From contig JAUXAB010000002.1 in NCBI GenBank assembly GCA_030615025.1, positions 1 through 64,000 of the forward strand: a stretch of 64,000 bases of DNA, in the 5' to 3' direction. The notes below the pieces were generated by a model. The model was not told the origin of the DNA, did no database searches, and saw nothing but the letters and a program-made list of their open reading frames with translations. This DNA comes from Phycisphaerae bacterium. Its GTDB lineage: Bacteria; Planctomycetota; Phycisphaerae; Sedimentisphaerales; Anaerobacaceae. This document shows positions 17,758 through 25,840 of the stretch, one piece after another; the first letter of the stretch is position 1, and each line of letters opens with the position of its first letter. The translations under genes were made by a program, and so were the position numbers.

Positions 17758-19362
17758 ATGAAAAAGGTTTTGTTGCTAATTGTGTGCGTTGCGGCCTTTA
17801 CGGTGCCGCCAACTTTTGGCCGAGATGAGCCCCTGGCCAACGAGGGCAAAGCAGGTCTGTACGCGAGGTCGATTGAACAGGTCTTGCGGCTAAGAGAAGA
17901 AGAAGTCGATATAGCTACCGCTGCTTTGATTATTTCGGAGCAGTGGAGTGACCTGGTGCATGGCCGAAGGTATCTGTCAAGATTAGATGATATGGCATTG
18001 GAGATTCGCGCCCGGCTCGAAAAGAAAAAGCTAAGGCCTAAGTACCGCGCGATTCCGGTGATAAATGAGTATTTGTTTGATGAGCTGGGGTTTAAACCGA
18101 TTTCAGAGGCAAGCGACCCGAATGATTTGTTTTTGCACTCTGTGCTGGATAGAAAACGAGGGTATTGCCTGAGTCTTTCGATTCTTTATCTTTCCCTCGG
18201 AGAACGGCTTGGTCTGCCTCTATATGGGGTTGTCGTGCCGGGACACTTCTTCGTTAAATACGATGATGGGCAAGTGCGATTCAATATTGAAACAACAAGT
18301 AAAGGTGGAAGTGCTCCTGATGAGCATTACAAAACTAAATTCAAGGTGCCGGAGGACGACGACGGTATCTATATGAGAAAGCTGAGTAAAGTTCAGACGT
18401 TGGGCTGTTTTCTTAATAATCTGGGCAACAGCTACTGCGATATTGGCGATACGGAGTCTGCATTGCTCGCACTTGAAACCGCGGTGGAGATAAATCCGTC
18501 ACTGGGTGAGTCTCGGGCAAATCTGGGCAATCTTTACCTGAGAAACGGTCAGATAGAGGACGCTATGTACGAATACCGGACGGCTTTGCAAATCAACCCA
18601 AACGATGCCAAGACACACAGCAACCTTGGCAATGCATACACTAAACGAGGATGGCTCAACGATGCGATTGCTCAATACTGCCACGCACTTGAGCTGGACC
18701 CGAACTTCACCCAGGCATACAAAAATCTGGCAAGTGCTTACTGCCAACTTGAAATGTTTGTGCAGGCGGAAGCGGCCTTGAAACAGGCACTTATTTTGGA
18801 GCCGAAAGACGCTTCTCTGTACAACCAATTGGGCGACGTCTATAACCAGATGGGCAAATATCGGCAGGCAATATCTCAATATAAAAAGGCCTTGAAGATT
18901 AAACGCAATTTAGCTGAGGCCCACTACGGCCTGGCTACCTGCTACAATAAGCTGGGCCTGGTCGAGGATGAGATTCGAGCATACAAAAGGGCTCTGGCGG
19001 TTAAGCCTAATATGGTGGCTGCTTTAGTGGGTTTGGGCAATGCTTACTTCGGAAAAAAGAAGTATGATGCGGCTATTGAACAGTATAAGAAAGCCGTTCG
19101 GATAAAGCCCGATGATGGCATGATTCATTACAATCTTGGAGCGGCATATTCCAACAAGGACGATTACAAGCAAGCAGTGGCTGCGTATTTGAAGGCGGTT
19201 GAGATTGAGCCGGAAATGGGTGATGCGCATAACGGGCTGGCCTTTGCGTTTTACAAGTTAAAGAAGTACGATTTGGCGGCCAAGCACATAAAAGTCGCCG
19301 AGCAATTAGGCGTTGAGATTGATAAAAAGCTGTTCCGTGCCATCGAAAAGAAATTGCGGTAG
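17758..19362 (+). CDS. Exported SirB1/transglutaminase-like and TPR-repeat protein
   Basis: A 534-residue protein with a signal peptide (VLLLIVCVAAFTVPPTFG). Residues 30-210 match the SirB1 N-terminal transglutaminase-like domain: GYCLSLSILYLSLGERLGLPLYGV with the Cys, then PGHFFVKYDDG with the His. From about 218 there are nine consecutive 34-residue TPR units, for example NLGNLYLRNGQIEDAMYEY and NLGAAYSNKDDYKQAV, running to the end. TPRs bind partner proteins; the domain may be a peptidase or a binding relic. It stands alone, with 235 bp in front and its own downstream gap, so no operon partner can be named. Confidence 0.85.
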   Translation: MKKVLLLIVCVAAFTVPPTFGRDEPLANEGKAGLYARSIEQVLRLREEEVDIATAALIISEQWSDLVHGRRYLSRLDDMALEIRARLEKKKLRPKYRAIPVINEYLFDELGFKPISEASDPNDLFLHSVLDRKRGYCLSLSILYLSLGERLGLPLYGVVVPGHFFVKYDDGQVRFNIETTSKGGSAPDEHYKTKFKVPEDDDGIYMRKLSKVQTLGCFLNNLGNSYCDIGDTESALLALETAVEINPSLGESRANLGNLYLRNGQIEDAMYEYRTALQINPNDAKTHSNLGNAYTKRGWLNDAIAQYCHALELDPNFTQAYKNLASAYCQLEMFVQAEAALKQALILEPKDASLYNQLGDVYNQMGKYRQAISQYKKALKIKRNLAEAHYGLATCYNKLGLVEDEIRAYKRALAVKPNMVAALVGLGNAYFGKKKYDAAIEQYKKAVRIKPDDGMIHYNLGAAYSNKDDYKQAVAAYLKAVEIEPEMGDAHNGLAFAFYKLKKYDLAAKHIKVAEQLGVEIDKKLFRAIEKKLR

Positions 19363-19532
19363 AATATTTACCGCTGAGAACGCTCCCCGCTTCCACGGGG
19401 ACAGGCGAGAGCGCGGAGAGTTCAATAGTAATTAGCCACGAATTGGCACGAATTTGTTTAGCCACAAAAAAGCGCAAAAAAGTTAGACAGGATTAACACG
19501 CAATTTCAAATCCAGAATTTCTCGCAATTTAC
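19363..19532. other. Spacer with hairpin, no gene seen
   Basis: The gap after the TPR gene holds a hairpin (CCCCG CTTCCA CGGGG, about 19386-19401) and AT-rich text, and no open frame worth calling. The promoter and leader of the next gene begin at 19533. Confidence 0.5.
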
Positions 19533-19561
19533 TTGACAGTGACGTGCAAAAGCTGTACAAT
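19533..19561 (+). promoter_or_regulatory. Strong sigma-70-type promoter for the Hcp-like gene
   Basis: TTGACA (19533-19538), exactly 17 bp, then TACAAT (19556-19561). The -35 is perfect and the -10 matches 5 of 6 positions, the best promoter in the window. It implies a transcript start near 19568 and an untranslated leader of about 160 nt. Confidence 0.75.
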
Positions 19562-19688
19562 TACATTACTTTGAGTGGTTTTGCCAGAGGTGTAAGTGAT
19601 GGGAAAATGCCGTTCTATTACCCCGATTCGGCCAGATTACCAGCAGGTATCGGTGCGCACAGTGTGCACCGTGTGAAATATTAACCGT

Positions 19689-19714
19689 TCCCTGCGTACG
19701 CAGGGACAATTTTT
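19689..19714 (+). terminator. Attenuator-like hairpin in the leader of the Hcp-like gene
   Basis: A perfect palindrome, TCCCTGC GTAC GCAGGGA (19689-19706), makes a 7-bp stem with a 4-nt loop. CAA and five T residues follow to 19714, ending just before the GAAAGG ribosome-binding site and the ATG at 19727. The position after a strong promoter and before the gene suits attenuation, or simply a stabilising hairpin near the ribosome-binding site. Confidence 0.45.
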
Positions 19715-19726
19715 GAAAGGAAAAAA

Positions 19727-20389
19727 ATGGAAACGAGAAAGGCAAAAACAAAAGTAGTGGCGGCTGTATTGGCTTTGGCTGCTCTGTGCGTGTTTTCGCT
19801 GTTCGCTGTAGGCGGGAATTTGGAGCCGAATGCACCGCCCGGGCCGACAATGCACACTCTGGATGAGATTTATAACGAGGTCACGTCAGCAGGGTCCGAG
19901 AACGGGGATTCGATCCCACATCACTCGGAGGTTGAAGGCTCAGGGGCAATACATATCTCGCTTACAGGCGCGACCCAGGGCGCTATAGATGGAAGCTGCA
20001 CGGCAGCGGGTAAGGAGGGCACAAGCGTAGTTGTAAGTTTCGAACACGATGTGCATATACCTCTTGACACAGACACCGGTCAGCCGACGGGTGTACGGGT
20101 GCATCAGCCCCTCAGTATCGTCAAGCTTATGGATAAGGCAAGTCCCAAGCTCTATCAGGCGCTGGTCACAGGGGAGCGGTTAACTGTGGAGATCCAGTGG
20201 TACCGTATAGACCCTACTGGTGGTGAGGAACATTATTTCACAACCAAGCTGGAAGATGCTATCATTGTGGCAATCAAGCCTTCTTTGCTGCATATGGAAG
20301 ATGTTTCTTTTACATACAGAAAGATTATATGGACCTGGGAGCCAGACGGAATCACAGCTCAGGATGATTGGTCGACTCATCTCCCCTGA
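19727..20389 (+). CDS. Exported Hcp-like (type VI secretion tube fold) protein
   Basis: A 220-residue protein with a Sec-type leader (METRKAKTK, then a hydrophobic stretch to about residue 30), a Pro-rich linker (NLEPNAPPGPTM) and an Hcp domain from about 72 to 215. The match to the Hcp1 family is clear in order and wording: VVVSFEHDVHIPLDTDTGQP, GVRVHQPLSIVKLMDKASP, YQALVTGERL, IQWYRIDP, EEHYFTTKLEDA, VSFTYRKIIWTW and a closing DDW. Normal Hcp has no signal peptide and leaves the cell through the type VI machine. No tss or vgrG gene is in the window. The leader is almost identical to that of the next gene, a beta-helix protein. A secreted ring or tube is a fair inference. Confidence 0.8.
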   Translation: METRKAKTKVVAAVLALAALCVFSLFAVGGNLEPNAPPGPTMHTLDEIYNEVTSAGSENGDSIPHHSEVEGSGAIHISLTGATQGAIDGSCTAAGKEGTSVVVSFEHDVHIPLDTDTGQPTGVRVHQPLSIVKLMDKASPKLYQALVTGERLTVEIQWYRIDPTGGEEHYFTTKLEDAIIVAIKPSLLHMEDVSFTYRKIIWTWEPDGITAQDDWSTHLP

Positions 20390-20482
20390 TTGAAAGAATA
20401 GCAAAATATAGTTGCTGATTGCGGCAGCAGTATCGCCGGATTTCGGGCAACAAAAAAATGGGAAAATTCAGGAGGTTAAAAA

Positions 20483-21571
20483 ATGGAAACGAGAAAGGCA
20501 AAAACAAAAGTAGTGGCGGCTGTATTGGCTTTAGCTGCTCTGTGCGTGTTTTCGCTGTTCGCTGTAGGCGGGAACCTGGAGCCGAATGCACCGCCGGGGC
20601 CGACAATGAAAACGCTGGATGAGGTTGAGCCGAGAATTCCCATTTCGTCAGTGCCCTATACCATCTCGGCTTCTGGGTCCTACTACCTGACCGGTGACTT
20701 GACACTTTCGGCCACGGACACTCACGGAGTTACGATCAACGTGGACAATGTTACCATTGACCTGAAGGGCTTTGCCCTCAATGGGCCGGGCAAAACCTTT
20801 GGATCCACTGGAAGTGGGATCAGAGGCATCGGCCGAAAACAGATTACCATTCGCAACGGAATCATCCGCCAGTTTCGGGGCGAAGGACTCAGCTTCAATA
20901 ACGGGACCGGTCTGCTGGTGGAAAACCTGATGGTGGAAAACTGCGGTAGCGGCGGCATCCATGGCTATCTCCATGTGACCGTTCGAAACTCGCAGTGCTA
21001 CCAGAATGACGGCTACGGTATCCTCGCAAATGGTCATCTATTAGCTGAGAATAATATCTGTGCCGCAAACAGCTCCATAGGCATAGGTGCAAGCGGATCT
21101 GGCTCCGTCATCAAGGGCTGTATCGCTTATGACAATGATAACAGCGGGATTTCTGTCGGTCCCGGTTCAACCGTTACTCAATGCTCGGCTTATTCCAATG
21201 GTACCCGTGGCATTTACGGTTCCAGCGGCTCTACAATTACCGCCTGTTCAGCATATCTTAACTCTGGAATCGGTATCGCTGTAGGAGATGCCTGCACAGT
21301 CAGCAACAATACCAGCTCCAACAACTCTACCGTTGGCATTCAGGGGCAAAACCGAAATTACATTCGCAATAACAGTGTCAACAATTCGCCAACGGGCATC
21401 AAGGTTAACAGCACGGATAATCTGATAGAGTTTAATTTGGTGACGAATTGCACTGAAGGGTTGAATCTTGTTGGTAACAACAATCTTTATATCAACAATC
21501 GATTGTCCAATCCTACAAATTTTGTAAATCAAGCTGGTGACACCACCGACGGCAGCAATATCGAATTTTAA
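20483..21571 (+). CDS. Exported right-handed beta-helix protein
   Basis: A 362-residue exported protein. Residues 1-42 are identical to those of the Hcp-like protein upstream. TLDEVEPRIPIS and GSYYLTGDL follow, a usual opening of planctomycete parallel-beta-helix proteins. The helix itself covers about 70-345, rich in N, G and S with short rungs such as ITIRNGIIRQF, VENLMVENCGSGG and ENNICAANSSIG, as in NosD/pectate-lyase-like folds. No catalytic residues can be fixed. GGAGG lies 7 bp before the ATG. The GENVGW-repeat gene follows 21 bp downstream, so these are probably cotranscribed. Role: carbohydrate binding or a surface structure. Confidence 0.82.
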   Translation: METRKAKTKVVAAVLALAALCVFSLFAVGGNLEPNAPPGPTMKTLDEVEPRIPISSVPYTISASGSYYLTGDLTLSATDTHGVTINVDNVTIDLKGFALNGPGKTFGSTGSGIRGIGRKQITIRNGIIRQFRGEGLSFNNGTGLLVENLMVENCGSGGIHGYLHVTVRNSQCYQNDGYGILANGHLLAENNICAANSSIGIGASGSGSVIKGCIAYDNDNSGISVGPGSTVTQCSAYSNGTRGIYGSSGSTITACSAYLNSGIGIAVGDACTVSNNTSSNNSTVGIQGQNRNYIRNNSVNNSPTGIKVNSTDNLIEFNLVTNCTEGLNLVGNNNLYINNRLSNPTNFVNQAGDTTDGSNIEF

Positions 21572-21592
21572 CCTAATCCACAGGAGTGAAAA

Positions 21593-22237
21593 ATGAAAGT
21601 TGAACGGAAATATACGACAGTGGCACTGGTTCTTTTCAGTTTGTTCGTGTTTTGTATGGCGGCCCGAGCCGAGAATATTGACCCCAATGAGGACGGCAGC
21701 CAGTATGCCTATGGCGAGAATGTCGGCTGGCTGAATTTTGAGCCGAGTCAGGGACCGGGCGTAACCGTAAGCGATGATAAATTGACCGGCTACGTCTGGG
21801 CTGAGAATATCGGCTGGATAAATCTTGACCCAAAGTTCGGCGGTGTTACAAACGATGGAACAGGGCTTCTATCAGGTTATGGCTGGGGTGAGAACGTCGG
21901 CTGGATAAACTTCAACCCCAAAGTACCTGGAGACCCAGAACACTATGGCGTTACCATCAACCACGAGGGCAATTTCAATGGCTGGGCCTGGGGAGAGAAT
22001 ATCGGCTGGATACATTTGGCGTCCGGTGCTCCTGTTGCTTATAAGGTTCAAACGTCCTGGATTACAAGCTGTGTGGTTGATTTTGACGATTTGGGAAGGT
22101 TTTGCGACCTCTGGCTGCAAACCGGCCCCGGATTAAAAGCTGACTTTGACGACAGCAAGGATGTCGACTTTAAGGATTACTGCACTATCGCCGAGCTTTG
22201 GCTCACACTATGCCCAGCCGGCTGGCCGTTAAAATGA
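21593..22237 (+). CDS. Exported GENVGW-repeat protein with dockerin-like end
   Basis: A 214-residue protein with a signal peptide ending near ARA (residue 26). Four repeats centre on the words AYGENVGWLNF, VWAENIGWINL, GWGENVGWINF and AWGENIGWIHL, spaced 27-34 residues apart, each likely a pair of beta strands. From about 160 there are two dockerin-like calcium loops: VDFDDLGRFCDLWL and ADFDDSKDVDFKDYCTIAELWL. The dockerin end suggests docking to a cohesin or cell-wall partner; no cohesin was recognised in the window. GGAG lies before the ATG. It is likely the third gene of the 19727 transcription unit. Confidence 0.8.
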   Translation: MKVERKYTTVALVLFSLFVFCMAARAENIDPNEDGSQYAYGENVGWLNFEPSQGPGVTVSDDKLTGYVWAENIGWINLDPKFGGVTNDGTGLLSGYGWGENVGWINFNPKVPGDPEHYGVTINHEGNFNGWAWGENIGWIHLASGAPVAYKVQTSWITSCVVDFDDLGRFCDLWLQTGPGLKADFDDSKDVDFKDYCTIAELWLTLCPAGWPLK

Positions 22238-22692
22238 AAGCATTTGTTTACCGCTGAGAACGCAGAGACCGCAGAGAGGACAGACGACAGATGATGGACG
22301 ACGGATGATGGACGACGGACGATGACGACGGATATACAAAAGATAAATACGAAATACGAAGCACGAAATACTCCGCAGGACACCTAATGGTGGAAACAAA
22401 TTCGAAATCCAAAATACTAAATGCTCAAAACGAGATTGCTTTCCGCCAGAGGCGGACTTTCAGCGCTGCGCTCAGAATGACAATTTTTAACAGATTCCTC
22501 GGCTGCGCTCGGAATGACAGCAGGGAATATCGAATATCGAACAAGGAATGTCGAATGATGAAGTTGAGGAGATAGAGGACAGAAGACAGAGGACAGACGA
22601 CGGACGATGGACGACGGACGATAGGCGACGGGTAAACTTCGAGCAGGTATCAATAAATTCGGTTTATTGACATTTTTTAGGAGAAGATTGAT
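22238..22692. repeat. Heptamer-phased spacer interrupted by REP-like units
   Basis: The 455-bp gap holds no gene but is almost fully repetitive. 22256-22336 is a run of 7-nt units ending in GA (CAGACGA, CAGATGA, TGGACGA, CGGATGA, TGGACGA, CGGACGA). 22340-22373 is AATACGA-type. 22433-22525 is two REP-like units (GAGATTGC, then TCAGAATGAC and TCGGAATGAC). 22526-22567 is AATATCG-type, and 22573-22628 is CGGACGA-type again. The heptad phase is nearly continuous on both sides of the REP units. A GGAG ribosome-binding site for the next gene follows. Confidence 0.8.
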
Positions 22693-24177
22693 ATGGCTGA
22701 ACAAATAAACAAAATGCGGTTAAGCGGGGGATATACAAATGTACGGCTGGCGATGTTTGTGTGTGCCGTGGTGCTATCGTTTGTCGGCAGCGCTGTGTTT
22801 GCTAGCGCGGCGCAGCCTGCGAAGAGTGTCAAGCCGATCCAACTGCATCCGGAGAACGGCCACTATTTTCTGTGGCGCGGCAAGCCGACGGTTCTGATAA
22901 CCTCGGGCGAGCATTACGGGGTAGTGCTCAATCGGGCCTTCAACTACAGAAGATACCTCATGACACTCACCTCACATGGGTTTAACCTGACGCGGACATT
23001 CAGCGGGGCGTACTGCGAGCCGGCTGGGGCGTTCAAAATTGCGAACAATACGTTGGCCCCGGCGAAAGGTCAACTCATCTGTCCGTGGGCGCGTAGCAAT
23101 AAGCGCGGCTACGCCAACGGCGGCAATAAATTTGACCTGAAAAAGTGGGACCCCGCGTACTTCGAACGCCTCCGCAGCTTTGTTGCCGAAGCAGGCAAAC
23201 GCGACGTTGTTGTCGAACTGGTACTGTTTTGCCCCTTCTACGAAGACGCTATGTGGAAACTTAGCCCGATGAACGCTGCCAACAACGTTAACGGTATCGG
23301 CAAAATGAAACGCACCGAAGTCTATACGCTCCAAGATCGCAAACTATTGGCTGTGCAGGACGCAATGGTACGCAAAATCGTCGAGGAGCTAAAGGGCTTC
23401 GACAACGTCTATTATGAAATCTGCAATGAGCCATACTTCGGCGGCGTGACGCTCGAGTGGCAGGCCCACATCGCCGAGACAATCGTTAAGGCCGAAGCAA
23501 ACTTCAAAGCAAAGCACCTGATCGCCCAGAATATCGCTAACAAGTCCAAGAAAGTGACCAAGCCGAATCCTCATGTGTCGATTTTCAACTTCCATTACGC
23601 CAAGCCACCCACAGCTGTTACTGAGAACTATGGCTTGAACAAGGTCATCGGCGACGATGAGACGGGCTTTGCCGGCAGTGAGCCCAAAGCATACCGGCTC
23701 GAAGCGTGGGATTTCATTATCGCCGGCGGTGCAGTGTATAATAACCTTGATTACTCTTTCACAGTCGGTCACGAAGACGGCACGGCGAGGATCAATGCCC
23801 CGGGCGGCGGCGGGCCGGTGTTTCGAAAGCAGTTGGAGATTCTCAAGGATTTCATCAACAGCTTCGACTTCATCCGGATGAAGCCGGACAATTCAATCAT
23901 AAAAGCCGGAGTACCCGATAAAGCAACCGCCCGCGCGCTGGTCCAGGCAGGCCGTGGCTACGCCATTTACATTAACGGCGGCAACAAGGCAGAGTTGGTG
24001 CTGGGACTGGCCAGGGGCGCGTATAATACAGAATGGGTGAACACGAAAACAGGAAAGGTTGAAAAAAAGGAGTCGTTTCGGCACGCCGGCGGCAATAAGA
24101 CGCTGCATTCGCCCAAGTACACCGATGATATCGCTCTGCGGATTAAGCGCATGTCGAGGAGCAGGATAATACGGTGA
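22693..24177 (+). CDS. Secreted clan-A glycoside hydrolase, GH5-like
   Basis: A 494-residue exported TIM-barrel enzyme. After a signal peptide (FVCAVVLSFVGSAVFASAA) comes a strand-rich opening with HYFLWRGKPTVLITSGEHYG, typical of GH5-type and DUF4038-type glycosidases. NVYYEICNEPYFGG near residue 240 supplies the acid/base Glu in the NEP motif, and VIGDDETGFAGSEP near 320 is a candidate for the nucleophile Glu. A C-terminal beta domain follows (YAIYINGGNKAELVLGL, WVNTKTGKVEKKE). Start at 22693, with AGGAG 10 bp upstream. Substrate is not predictable; plant or algal polysaccharide is likely by context. Confidence 0.78.
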   Translation: MAEQINKMRLSGGYTNVRLAMFVCAVVLSFVGSAVFASAAQPAKSVKPIQLHPENGHYFLWRGKPTVLITSGEHYGVVLNRAFNYRRYLMTLTSHGFNLTRTFSGAYCEPAGAFKIANNTLAPAKGQLICPWARSNKRGYANGGNKFDLKKWDPAYFERLRSFVAEAGKRDVVVELVLFCPFYEDAMWKLSPMNAANNVNGIGKMKRTEVYTLQDRKLLAVQDAMVRKIVEELKGFDNVYYEICNEPYFGGVTLEWQAHIAETIVKAEANFKAKHLIAQNIANKSKKVTKPNPHVSIFNFHYAKPPTAVTENYGLNKVIGDDETGFAGSEPKAYRLEAWDFIIAGGAVYNNLDYSFTVGHEDGTARINAPGGGGPVFRKQLEILKDFINSFDFIRMKPDNSIIKAGVPDKATARALVQAGRGYAIYINGGNKAELVLGLARGAYNTEWVNTKTGKVEKKESFRHAGGNKTLHSPKYTDDIALRIKRMSRSRIIR

Positions 24178-24381
24178 CGTCCGTGGAACGAAAAGAAGTG
24201 ATGGCCTGAACAAGACTTTTCCATCAGCGTGGATTCCCGCTCCGGCGGAGGCGGATCTTCGATTTCGCGGGAATGACAGCAGGGTAGCGAGCATTATTAG
24301 CTGAGAAATTGCTGCTAAAGGCCTAAAAAATCTACCCAAACTCGACACGCACCCCCCCAGACAGGCATTTCCACAAAATCA
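24178..24381. other. Spacer with REP-like unit, no gene seen
   Basis: The gap contains a degenerate REP-like stretch (GTGGATTCCCGCTCC to GCGGGAATGACAGCAGGG, about 24229-24285), then a C-run (CCCCCCC at 24351-24357). I see no gene. The promoter of the GT9 gene follows. Confidence 0.5.
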
Positions 24382-24410
24382 TTGATATTGCTGCATTAAG
24401 TGTGTATATT
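24382..24410 (+). promoter_or_regulatory. Sigma-70-type promoter for the GT9/LPS cluster
   Basis: TTGATA (24382-24387), 17 bp, TATATT (24405-24410). Each box matches 5 of 6 positions. It lies 80 bp before the GT9 start codon. Confidence 0.6.
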
Positions 24411-24490
24411 GTTGTTGGCGGCGGATGGATTGACAAGGCAGCCAACTGATAAGTAAGGACTTATGGCGCTTTGAAATTTGGCTTTTGATT

Positions 24491-25543
24491 ATGCAGACAG
24501 ACGATGACATCTTAAACCTGCTCAAAGAAAAGGTGGCCCAGGCCGCACGGCAAGCGCAGCGAGGAGTGATATTGCAGCCGGGTGCTATCGGCGATTGTAT
24601 ATTAACTCTGCCCTTGGCTGAGTTTATGAAAGACTCTCTGCGATTGGGTGGAATTGATATTGTCGGGCACACTGAATACATTGGCATCTTTCCGGGCAGG
24701 ACCTGCGTTGACGGCATTCGCTCAATAGATTCAATGAATTTACATCGATTGTTTGTTGACACAAGCGTGTTTGACCCTGCGGACGGCGACCCTTTAATAA
24801 ACGTTTTTTCCGACTATGCCTGGATTGTGACATTTCTGGGCGAGCCGAACAGCCACTTTGAACAGAACCTGATTTTCACTGCCAATTGCAGCCATAGCGC
24901 AGAAGTTATAACATTATCGATGAAGCCGCCGGCAGAGTTCCCTATCCATTTAACTGACTTTTACACGCAGCAATTCGTCGACCAGAGTGGTCTGTCTTTG
25001 GAGCCTCGACAAGTTCAGCGCGATGGTCGTTTAATAAAAGCGACTGAAGCAGACGTAAACAAGGGTAGAGAATTTCTGAAAGAAATATACCTTGAGCCTT
25101 GTGAAAAGTTAGTTGTAATTCAGCCGGGCAGCGGGGGATTGCACAAATGCTGGCATCTGGATAATTTCTTAGCTGTAGCCAAAGAGCTTCGTTTAAAAGG
25201 TGTCGAAGTAGTATTTTTGTTGGGACCTGCTGAGCTGGAGAGGTTCAGCAATGCGACAATTAAGAATATAAGCAGTGCTGCAAGATGCTTGACGGATTTG
25301 TCTTTGACGCAGGTCGTATGGCTTTTGAGCTGTTCGGATGGGTTCATCGGCAATGACAGCGGGATTACGCATCTGGCTGCGGGAATGGGTGTCAGGACGT
25401 TAGCTGTTTTCGGCCCGACTAATCCGGCTGTCTATAAACCGATTGGACCTGCTGTAACAGTGCTTGCAAGCGGTAGAACGGCTTTTGCCGACGAGCCCTC
25501 CGCAGCGCTACAGCAGGAGGTTCTGGAGGTTTTGATGGCGTGA
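24491..25543 (+). CDS. Glycosyltransferase family 9 (heptosyltransferase-like)
   Basis: An LPS-core glycosyltransferase acting at the inner face of the cytoplasmic membrane, 350 residues from the ATG at 24491. GT9 features: LQPGAIGDCILTLPLAEFM at the N-terminus, VVIQPGSGGLHKCW in the middle, the sugar-nucleotide site FIGNDSGITHLAAGMGVRTLAVFGPTNP near residue 290, and VYKPIGP. GT9 enzymes add heptose from ADP-heptose. The sugar here may differ. A TTG at 24485 is also in frame. lpxD lies 297 bp downstream with its own promoter, so this gene is probably transcribed separately. Confidence 0.88.
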   Translation: MQTDDDILNLLKEKVAQAARQAQRGVILQPGAIGDCILTLPLAEFMKDSLRLGGIDIVGHTEYIGIFPGRTCVDGIRSIDSMNLHRLFVDTSVFDPADGDPLINVFSDYAWIVTFLGEPNSHFEQNLIFTANCSHSAEVITLSMKPPAEFPIHLTDFYTQQFVDQSGLSLEPRQVQRDGRLIKATEADVNKGREFLKEIYLEPCEKLVVIQPGSGGLHKCWHLDNFLAVAKELRLKGVEVVFLLGPAELERFSNATIKNISSAARCLTDLSLTQVVWLLSCSDGFIGNDSGITHLAAGMGVRTLAVFGPTNPAVYKPIGPAVTVLASGRTAFADEPSAALQQEVLEVLMA

Positions 25544-25659
25544 CGTCAGAAGCCGGTTTTAAGTTATGGCAGTTTTATGGGGTTCCCTGACGCAAAAAGT
25601 GTGTTTGTGGTCCCTACGACAACGGCAAAAACGGCTGATTTGCTTCGAGGATTGAGTAG

Positions 25660-25687
25660 TTGACCACGTCAGCTTTTTTGCTATAAT
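25660..25687 (+). promoter_or_regulatory. Sigma-70-type promoter for lpxD
   Basis: TTGACC (25660-25665), 16 bp, TATAAT (25682-25687): the -10 is perfect and the -35 matches 5 of 6. It would give a 145-nt leader carrying the CCCCGTTA palindrome at 25789. Confidence 0.65.
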
Positions 25688-25788
25688 ACGATGTTTTGGA
25701 TATTTACAAAACCAAAAGCACCTAATTTAAAGATTTTTAGTCTTTACGTTTTAGTTTTTTAGCTTCTTTCGAGGGCATTTATATGCAA

Positions 25789-25815
25789 GCCCCGTTAGAA
25801 ATTGTATAACGGGGA
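25789..25815. repeat. CCCCGTTAGAA palindromic element, short intergenic copy
   Basis: CCCCGTTA and TAACGGGG arms flank a 9-nt loop in the leader of lpxD. The word GCCCCGTTAGAA is shared with the copies at 41189-41231 (inside rfbB) and 45895-46026. Confidence 0.75.
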
Positions 25816-25840
25816 ATAATAGGATACAAAAAGGGAAGAA

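Noticed and set aside
19568-19726. Cyclic-di-GMP (GEMM) riboswitch in the Hcp leader
   Set aside because: I looked for the conserved GEMM core words and did not find them; only the terminal hairpin is clear.
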